Positions 18,901-25,218 of a DNA stretch of 64,000 nt are shown in pieces. This stretch comes from Flavobacteriaceae bacterium Ga0077528. GTDB taxonomy: Bacteria > Bacteroidota > Bacteroidia > Flavobacteriales > Flavobacteriaceae. Location of the stretch: NCBI GenBank assembly GCA_001464475.1, contig LNDX01000006.1, positions 62,001 through 126,000 of the forward strand, written 5' to 3'. Within the stretch, counting starts at the first letter, position 1. Each line of letters begins with the position of its first letter. The notes under the pieces were generated by a model, which saw only the letters and a program-made list of their open reading frames with translations, searched no databases and was not told where the DNA came from. A program made the translations under genes and the position numbers.

Positions 18901-19449
18901 ATTTTGGATTCCATCAAGAAGTGTTATTTTATAATCATTTTCAGAGTTATTAATTAATTCTGATTTTTTTACAAATCCGAATAAATTGCTAGAATTCCAT
19001 TGGTATCTGAACGTAAGTTGAAAATCATTATGAATTTCTTCGAATATGATTTTATTACCAAACTCGTTCTTGTATAAATTTCGAGTTATAGAATACTTAT
19101 CATTAAATCGTTCTGAAAAAGGTTCCCAAATATATTTTTCATCATTATATGTAATTTGAAAAATAGTTTTACTTCCAGTAATATCAGCGAATTCGGTTAT
19201 TTTATCATCTGTATAATAAGGAAAAAGGGCAAATTCAGCATTTTTTCTTCCTGCTGTTAAACCACCATTACTTGAAATAAACATCCAATGATTAGAATCA
19301 CTAACGATGCTCATAAAAAATGGTCGCATTGCATCGTTATTGGAAATTTTATAGAAAACTTCTCCTTCTATTGAAATAATATTCATTTCAACAGATTTTG
19401 CAGTTAAATTATTGTTTGCTTTTTCAATACTATTTTGGGATAGGCTCAT
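15976..19449 (-). CDS. GH149-like beta-1,3-glucan phosphorylase (candidate)
   Basis: A very large soluble protein (about 1157 residues, start ATG at 19449) without signal peptide. The N-terminal half is beta-rich; the middle is alpha-rich with aromatic segments (NPWSYIGYWGDHQ near 527-537) and a motif RPEWNDANN (Asp657) resembling the catalytic-Asp region of GH94-type phosphorylases. Length, cytoplasmic location and a setting of GH16, GH17 and GH30 genes fit family GH149, which phosphorolyses beta-1,3-oligoglucans to glucose-1-phosphate. The family call is from recollection and motif only; GH94 or GH161 are the alternatives. A strong hairpin lies in the 90 bases upstream. Confidence 0.65.
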   Translation of the reverse strand: MSLSQNSIEKANNNLTAKSVEMNIISIEGEVFYKISNNDAMRPFFMSIVSDSNHWMFISSNGGLTAGRKNAEFALFPYYTDDKITEFADITGSKTIFQITYNDEKYIWEPFSERFNDKYSITRNLYKNEFGNKIIFEEIHNDFQLTFRYQWNSSNLFGFVKKSELINNSENDYKITLLDGIQNVLPQGVNSDLQATTSNLVDAYKRNELHSESGLGIFALSAIIVDKAEPSEALKANIAWSLGLDNPTYLLSSLQLSAFRKFQKPYQETDVKGEKGAYFVSTDLFLTKNSSKSWKIIANVNQNQAQVIELADAICNDKTLDNQIIQDIDLGTQNLIALNATADGLQFTADKRKDTRHFSNVLFNIMRGGIFDNNYTIEKNDFVNYIAKANKTLFQEESKFLNDLPKTFDYSHLQELISNSQNADLVRLCTEYLPLKFSRRHGDPSRPWNKFSINTRSEIDGSKILDYEGNWRDIFQNWESLANAYPEFIDGMIHKFLNASTFDGYNPYRVTKSGFDWETIEPDNPWSYIGYWGDHQIIYLLKFLEFIEKYQPGKLNAYFDKECFVYAAVPYIIKPYQDILKNPKDTIEFDHEWDAKIQKRRIENGADGALLRDNTDEIYHVNLIEKLLATVLAKMSNFIPEAGIWMNTQRPEWNDANNALVGNGVSMVTLYYLRRFLKFFQQLLDNSNQETIKISNEMVEFYHAIRQILLDNQHLLSGSISNEERQKILNALGQVASEYRFQVYNSGFWGKKRTHSMQGLKNFAQVSIDFIEHSIKANQREDKLYHAYNLMSIENNGVSISYLPEMLEGQVAILSSGFLSGKQSLEVLDALRKSALYRKDQNSYILYPNKELPKFLEKNIIPREKVENSHLLKQLLSDNNFQLINKDIKGNYHFNGNFHNANDLKIALDLLASNADYKELVSKDSDAVLQIFEDVFNHKAFTGRSGTFYGYEGLGSIYWHMVSKLYLAVMEVINKSIENKEDETVIDALVNHFDEIGAGIGIHKSPEVYGAFPTDPYSHTPFGKGAQQPGMTGQVKEDILTRIGELGVKMNDGKLQFQPNFLKKEEFLSKDTEVTFMMVDGSQKVMNLEKDSLAFTTCQVPVIYKINTTSKIVLNYKNGATKTFETLELNKEESKKIFDRTDEITLVEVYLNATILR

Positions 19450-19481
19450 AAACACTCTTTAATTGAAATTTAAAAAAATTA

Positions 19482-19523
19482 AATAATCTAATAGACTAAA
19501 CTTAAAAAGTCTATTAGATTATT
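19482..19523 (-). terminator. Intra-operon hairpin, terminator-like
   Basis: A perfect 16-bp stem (19482-19497 with 19508-19523) with a 10-base loop. On the minus strand it is followed by a T-rich tract. It lies between the GH16 lipoprotein gene and the phosphorylase-like gene and could attenuate transcription or stabilise the upstream message. Confidence 0.65.
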
Positions 19524-19538
19524 ATTTGAAAAAAAAAC

Positions 19539-20351
19539 TTATTGATAAACTCTTACATAATCGACTAACATTTCTTGTGGAAATGGAGTTTCACTATTTG
19601 GTGCTCCTGGATAGTTTCCACCAACTGCCATATTAAGTATTATGTAAAACGGTTGGTTAAAAACCCAATCACCAGTGACATCAAATGGAGTTATTTGATT
19701 GTATAGAGCATCATCTACATAAAAATTAATGTAATTTTCTCCCCATTCAATTCCAAAAACGTGAAAATCTGTATCAAATCTGCTGTTTGGTAATGTAAAT
19801 GTTTTAGTTATTGCGTTTCCAGCTGAATATCCTGGACCATGAACAGTTCCAAAAACTTTAGTAGGACTATTTCCAAGGTATTCCATAATATCGATTTCTC
19901 CACATTGTGGCCATATAGCAGTATCGGAATTGCTTCCAAGCATCCAAAATGCTGGCCATAGACCTTTTCCTCTAGGCAATTTTATTCTAGCTTCTAATCT
20001 ACCATACTTGGTTTCAAATTTACCTTTTGATAAAATTCGAGCAGAAGTAAAAGCTTCTCCCATATACTGTTCTCTTCTAGCAGTAATTTTAAGTAAACCG
20101 TTTTCAACTTTAATATTTACTGGTCTATCTGTGTAATATTGAAGTTCGTTATTACCCCAACCATCTGTACCAGTTCCAATATTGTAAGACCACAGATTAG
20201 AATCTGGAGCTCCATTAACACTAAATTCATCACTCATTACTAATTGATTTTTAGTAACAACTGTTTGCTTTTCATCTGTAGAACAGCTATTAAACAATAA
20301 AACTATCGATAATGAAAGAATTAAACTATTCTTATTTTTAATTGAAATCAT
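19539..20351 (-). CDS. GH16 lipoprotein, beta-glucanase
   Basis: A 270-residue protein: signal and lipobox FNSC (Cys23) followed by a single GH16 domain (about 35-270). The active-site motif CGEIDIME gives Glu152 (nucleophile), Asp154 and Glu157 (acid/base); the domain ends in the common VDYVRVYQ strand. It is a compact laminarinase-type enzyme likely displayed on the outer membrane, making the first cuts in the polysaccharide. It follows the binding lipoprotein gene by 11 bases. The second GH16 of the operon differs by carrying extra domains and a T9SS signal. Confidence 0.92.
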   Translation of the reverse strand: MISIKNKNSLILSLSIVLLFNSCSTDEKQTVVTKNQLVMSDEFSVNGAPDSNLWSYNIGTGTDGWGNNELQYYTDRPVNIKVENGLLKITARREQYMGEAFTSARILSKGKFETKYGRLEARIKLPRGKGLWPAFWMLGSNSDTAIWPQCGEIDIMEYLGNSPTKVFGTVHGPGYSAGNAITKTFTLPNSRFDTDFHVFGIEWGENYINFYVDDALYNQITPFDVTGDWVFNQPFYIILNMAVGGNYPGAPNSETPFPQEMLVDYVRVYQ

Positions 20352-20362
20352 TTTTATTTTTT

Positions 20363-21808
20363 TTAGTTATGGAAATATATATTATCGACATATAATATTG
20401 AATTATCACCTCCTTCAAGAATAATTTGAGCTAGATTGTTTCTATTCAAAAGACCTGGCATTGCAGAAAATGGAATTTCAATTGAAATCCAATTTTGAGA
20501 GACAATTGGAGTTGGAGTTGTCGCAGTAAATGTTGTAGAGTGTCTTGTATCGTCACCACCACCAAAAACGCCATTTGCACCAAAATCCACAACAATAACA
20601 CGTAATTGTCTTCCTGGAGCGATTGGACCTGGAATAAATGCATCCATATGAAAATGAGTCATTGAAGTAGCATTAACTGTTGGACCATCAAACTCAATTC
20701 CAACAAAATTAAAGTTAGTATAATTTAAAACATTGTCACCTAAAACAGAAAAATCATTTGAAACTGTTGTTTGCCATGGTTGCCAATAACCATTATAATA
20801 TTCAACAGGTACATTAGTGTAGGCATCTGAAAATATTGAAATTACATTTGATGGATTTAGAGTTGGAGTTGGAGCATTAACATAGGTACCAGTACAATTT
20901 ATTATTAAGCTTCCTGTTGTAGGTTGACCATTGAAAGTAGCTGTTATTGTTGCTGTTCCAGCTGCAATTGGGGTAACTACGCCAGCATCATTTACCGTTG
21001 CGACTGATGGATTTGAAGAAACAAAATTTAAATATGCTGGTGCGATTGTAACAGATTGGTTAATACCATTTGGCATATTAAAATTTGCAACTACACCGTT
21101 TACAACAGAAGTTACGCCCACAAAAGTTGTTCTTGTAACGTTAGTACCATTCATGATTGAAGCGTTTAAAGGTAGAATTGTACCTAATTTTTCAAATTTT
21201 AACTCATCAATCCACAAAGAATAGCCAGCTCCACCAGTATTTTGTGTGCCTGCAGCAATTCTGAACATTCCTTTTTCTTGTAACAACTTGGATGCGTCAG
21301 GAATGGGTATAATATATTTTGTCCAAGCAGTTCCAACGCTTACTTGTGTAATGCTTGCAATATATTTGTTTGGAAAAAAATCTTCACCAAATCCAAATTC
21401 ACAACCACCCTGACCTAAAGCATTAGGAATAATACCTCGAGAGGCCTTTGCGTAAAAAGTTAAAGCATCATAGCTTGTTAAATCTCGTCCAGCTCCATCT
21501 ACTCTAAATATTGCACCAGCATAATTTCCCTCAGGATCATTCTCGTTTGGCACATCAAAACGCATCGATGCAGTTCCTTTGTAACTTACTTGATTATCTA
21601 TAGACCATGCGGTTGCTTTAGAACCTCCGTAAGGAAAGTAAAAATCTGTACCCATTGCTACAGGTGCGTCAATAAATACATCTGCAGTTTTAGGAAATGT
21701 TGCGTTTGTAGCTTCATCTGACAAATCTCTTTCGCAGCTAATATTGATTAAAATAATCAATCCAAATAAAAGCGAATTTCTTAAATAATTAATTTTTCTA
21801 TTTTTCAT
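20363..21808 (-). CDS. Surface glycan-binding lipoprotein (candidate)
   Basis: A 481-residue protein with signal and lipobox NISC (Cys25). It has an N-terminal beta-sandwich resembling carbohydrate-binding modules (about 40-210), an Ig-like BIG2 domain (about 225-310, including SSNPSVATVNDAGVVTPIAAG), and a second beta-sandwich (about 325-481). No catalytic motif is visible. By location and architecture it probably captures beta-glucan at the cell surface, the role that SusD/SusE-like proteins play in SusCD-based loci. It lies between the glycosidase-barrel gene (18 bases) and the GH16 lipoprotein gene (11 bases). Confidence 0.75.
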   Translation of the reverse strand: MKNRKINYLRNSLLFGLIILINISCERDLSDEATNATFPKTADVFIDAPVAMGTDFYFPYGGSKATAWSIDNQVSYKGTASMRFDVPNENDPEGNYAGAIFRVDGAGRDLTSYDALTFYAKASRGIIPNALGQGGCEFGFGEDFFPNKYIASITQVSVGTAWTKYIIPIPDASKLLQEKGMFRIAAGTQNTGGAGYSLWIDELKFEKLGTILPLNASIMNGTNVTRTTFVGVTSVVNGVVANFNMPNGINQSVTIAPAYLNFVSSNPSVATVNDAGVVTPIAAGTATITATFNGQPTTGSLIINCTGTYVNAPTPTLNPSNVISIFSDAYTNVPVEYYNGYWQPWQTTVSNDFSVLGDNVLNYTNFNFVGIEFDGPTVNATSMTHFHMDAFIPGPIAPGRQLRVIVVDFGANGVFGGGDDTRHSTTFTATTPTPIVSQNWISIEIPFSAMPGLLNRNNLAQIILEGGDNSILYVDNIYFHN

Positions 21809-21826
21809 TTTTTCAATTTTTTTAAA

Positions 21827-24800
21827 TTATTTACCAATATTTATATGAATGTATGTTCTGATTTCCCATTCAGATCCATTTCCAAATCCTACTGGAGTTA
21901 AAACAGGTACTGCTGGAAAAGTATTTGCTGGAACGAAAGTTGGAGAATACCTTGGAGAATATTGGTCTAATGAACGCCAAATACCCATAATACCTATTTT
22001 AGTATCTGGTAAAATAAACCAATTTGGTTTTCCAACAGAGGTTGAAATGTCAATAGAACTTTGTACAGGGTATGTTAAGTTAAAGTCACGGTGATAATCA
22101 AATGGACCCCAGTCATTTATTTTTAAAGAAGAAACTACTTTTACTTTTTTATAAATCACTCTTAAATCACCACCCATTCTATTGATTGTTCTATCTGAAT
22201 CACCATTTGCTTGACCATTACCAAAGTATAAGTTAGCTATCATTCCTAAATCTGGGCTAATTTTTGAAACTATTCTAGTATTTGATTCCCATAAATTTTG
22301 AGCTGGAGCTGAATTAGGGAAAGCAAAAGGAGTACGATTTGCTAAAAATCCGATAGCCGCATCCATTGTTGTAGGCAGTTTTCTATACACAAAACCTGTA
22401 CTGAAAGCAAATTTTGCATCTTCAACCATATCATTATTCCACTCATACATCCAAGTTGCTGGAGTTGGGTCGAAAGTAAGTAATAGCTCTCCACCTAATG
22501 TTCTTCTATTACTTCTAACAAAAAACGGATCGTCTAATACATTTCTTAATCTTCCAGGAGCATCAACACCATTTGGCATAGCATCAACAATAGGTTGTTG
22601 CCACAACATATTTGGAGCAATTTGAAGTTTTGAGTTAATGTTGTAAGTAAATCCAGCAAGAAAGTTCATTTGGTTACCACTTCCTGAATCTTTTAGTCTC
22701 CATCCTGTAAATGTCTGAACATTGTCTGCTCCTCCATTAGCAACTAAACCTTGAATTGCACCTTGAGTGTAGACATTAAATCTACCCTTAGAAAATGTTA
22801 ACTTTGCTTTTCCTCCCCAGTTATCTTTATTATTTATCTTATCTACTTTAACGATATTACCATCCATCATTTGAAACTCTCTACCATTTAAAGGTTGTCC
22901 TGCCCAAATACCACCAGCTTCAACACCAAGATCGCCTAGCTTTGTTTTGAAATGAATAGTTGCTCTTCTTGTTTTAGGAACTGGAAATGCAATTGAAGAA
23001 ACGGCTTGAGAAATTTCTACTTGATTTATATCTTCGTGATATACTGCTGTAGCATCTACTTTACCTAATTTTGTTCCATACTTTACAAGATATGCTGGGT
23101 TTGCTCCCCACCATAATTGTGGTCCGAATGCAGCTTTAAAACCTTTTAAACTTCTTTTACCATCAACTTCAAACCCTAAAGTTTCTCCATTATAGATATC
23201 TAAATTAGGTCCATAGTTAGCTTCAGAATATAAAGCAAAGAAATCTCCTTCATAACCCCAATGGTAATGTCCTGTTCTATAAAAACCTCTAACTTCAAAA
23301 TCCTTTGCACTCCAAGTGTAAGATGCATTATATACTTGAACCCTATTAAAATCACTTACAACTAGAGGACCATCAGGCGTGTTAAAAGTTTGAGCTCTAC
23401 CTCTATTTTCATAAAAGATTTCGTTAATTGGATTTTCAGCAACTCTTCCTAAAATATTAAAATTTACATTTGCTTTCATGTTAGAAGATGGATTACCCTC
23501 AACACCAACAAAATAGGACTGCATGTGATCAAAACCTAATCTATTAGGAAAATTAGTTGTAGCTGGATCATCACTCTTAGGTGTTGAAATTAAAGTACCA
23601 CCAGTATTAAAGGTTGTAAATTCTGCTCTAAGATTACTAATTTTTAAAATTTGACTATCATTACTTCCTAAAGCTGCTTTATCTGCTCTAGCTCTTAGTG
23701 AAGCGTCCATAAGATTTGCTTCATCAAAGTGAGTGTTCATTTTGGCTTTATTTGCTGTTTCAGCAAACGGATTAAACTTATGAATATCTTTTAAAACGTA
23801 ATAAGCAGATCTAGGATACAATTGATAAAACCCTTTTTCGTTTGTTGGTCCTTTAGCACAAATACCAAACCACTCTTCATTCATGTTGTTTTGTCCTTCA
23901 GTAAAATCTTTTTGATAACCACCATTAGACCATGAAGCATTACTATCATGTTGATCTAAATTTTTTGTTTGACCATATTTCCACCATCCATCACTAAACT
24001 GAAAAGTAAAACCACCAAGACAATTTCCGTTTTTACCCATCCCAGCTGCGTTTTCATAAATTTCTTTCCAATTTCCTTTTAAGTAAAAAGCTTGTGCATT
24101 TTGATCTTCTTGATTTGTTAGAACATTAAAAGCATCTGAACCAAATTCGGTAAATAAAACCGGTTTACCGTATTCCTTTTTTACTCTATCAAACAGATCA
24201 CCGAAAGAAACTCCACGGTAAACATTTGTACCATATATATCAACATCCTTACATTCTTCTGCAACTATGTCTAAGAAAAGTAAATCTCCATTACATATTG
24301 CCATTGGGTGATTTGAATCTATTGCTTTCATTTTAACAACAGCTTCATTGAATAATTTGTACATTGAACGTGCACGAACAGTAGACTTTCTATCTTTTAC
24401 TGGAATATTTTCTGTTTCTGCTCCATCCCAAAACAAACCATAGTTATTTTCATTTCCTAATAGGAATAATAACAAACCTTTAGTATTTTTATATTCACTA
24501 GCCATTTCAGTTACTTCCTTAAGTAAAAGTTCACGAGTTTTAGCATCTGAATATTCTGTATTTGGCTTCCAAACACCATCAATTGTCAAACCATATCTAC
24601 CAAAAGAGTGATTTAACATGGTATAAATTCCATAATTTGTATGAATGTATTCAATCCATTTTTTTGGCATTCCCGAATAAACACGAATGGTATTTACTCC
24701 CATATTTTTTAACAATCCCATTTCATCATCAAGAGCTTGTTGAATAAATGCATCAGGCTGTTTCCAAAGGCTGTATGTATAATTTGTTCCAATTGGAAAA

Positions 24801-24949
24801 TAATCCCAGTTCATTCCGTTGACAATAAAATCTCTTCCATCTACTGTAAGTTTTTGATCGGAATTATTTTTTTGAATTGTTACTTTTTCTGTTTGTGAAA
24901 AAGAGTTGATAGAACTGCAAAAAATTAGTAGAAAAATAATTTTTTTCAT
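21827..24949 (-). CDS. Glycosidase (clan GH-A type) fused to a predicted outer-membrane beta-barrel
   Basis: A 1040-residue protein with a signal peptide (about 1-19). Residues about 30-400 form a TIM-barrel glycosidase: LLGNENNYG supplies a candidate acid/base Glu167 and VLFTEFGSD a candidate nucleophile Glu268, the spacing expected of clan GH-A (GH2/GH5/GH72-like). From about residue 455 to the end the sequence alternates polar and hydrophobic/aromatic residues in many short strands with loops, ending EWEIRTYIHINIGK, like an outer-membrane porin. No plug domain or T9SS signal is present. First gene of the operon. The barrel call is by pattern only; a large periplasmic beta-domain is the alternative. 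Confidence 0.7.
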   Translation of the reverse strand: MKKIIFLLIFCSSINSFSQTEKVTIQKNNSDQKLTVDGRDFIVNGMNWDYFPIGTNYTYSLWKQPDAFIQQALDDEMGLLKNMGVNTIRVYSGMPKKWIEYIHTNYGIYTMLNHSFGRYGLTIDGVWKPNTEYSDAKTRELLLKEVTEMASEYKNTKGLLLFLLGNENNYGLFWDGAETENIPVKDRKSTVRARSMYKLFNEAVVKMKAIDSNHPMAICNGDLLFLDIVAEECKDVDIYGTNVYRGVSFGDLFDRVKKEYGKPVLFTEFGSDAFNVLTNQEDQNAQAFYLKGNWKEIYENAAGMGKNGNCLGGFTFQFSDGWWKYGQTKNLDQHDSNASWSNGGYQKDFTEGQNNMNEEWFGICAKGPTNEKGFYQLYPRSAYYVLKDIHKFNPFAETANKAKMNTHFDEANLMDASLRARADKAALGSNDSQILKISNLRAEFTTFNTGGTLISTPKSDDPATTNFPNRLGFDHMQSYFVGVEGNPSSNMKANVNFNILGRVAENPINEIFYENRGRAQTFNTPDGPLVVSDFNRVQVYNASYTWSAKDFEVRGFYRTGHYHWGYEGDFFALYSEANYGPNLDIYNGETLGFEVDGKRSLKGFKAAFGPQLWWGANPAYLVKYGTKLGKVDATAVYHEDINQVEISQAVSSIAFPVPKTRRATIHFKTKLGDLGVEAGGIWAGQPLNGREFQMMDGNIVKVDKINNKDNWGGKAKLTFSKGRFNVYTQGAIQGLVANGGADNVQTFTGWRLKDSGSGNQMNFLAGFTYNINSKLQIAPNMLWQQPIVDAMPNGVDAPGRLRNVLDDPFFVRSNRRTLGGELLLTFDPTPATWMYEWNNDMVEDAKFAFSTGFVYRKLPTTMDAAIGFLANRTPFAFPNSAPAQNLWESNTRIVSKISPDLGMIANLYFGNGQANGDSDRTINRMGGDLRVIYKKVKVVSSLKINDWGPFDYHRDFNLTYPVQSSIDISTSVGKPNWFILPDTKIGIMGIWRSLDQYSPRYSPTFVPANTFPAVPVLTPVGFGNGSEWEIRTYIHINIGK

Positions 24950-25218
24950 TTGAAGTACTAGATTAGGTTAATAGTTAAATATAAATCTCTTGTTAAGTTT
25001 TAATGATTTCATAAAAATACTAATGATTTATTATACAATTGGCAAAAACAACCACAACAAAAAACATACACTCAAAAAAAATAACTGTATAGTTATTGAT
25101 TTATCATTGAAAACATTCGAAAAGATTAATATTATTAGAACATTATTGAAATAAAAAAATCCATATCAAACATTTTTGTTGAGGAAATGTATAGGTGTTT
25201 TGGTGGAAATTTTATTGA
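24950..25218 (-). promoter_or_regulatory. Promoter region of the glucan operon
   Basis: This AT-rich 269-base gap precedes the first operon gene. A possible minus-strand promoter has TTTTTG (25043-25048) and TATTTTTA (25012-25019, one mismatch to TAnnTTTG) 23 bases apart. About 35 bases further upstream lies AACTGTATAGTT (25083-25094), whose half-site also occurs before the carbohydrate-binding protein gene (near 30080). It may be an activator site. Confidence 0.35.
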
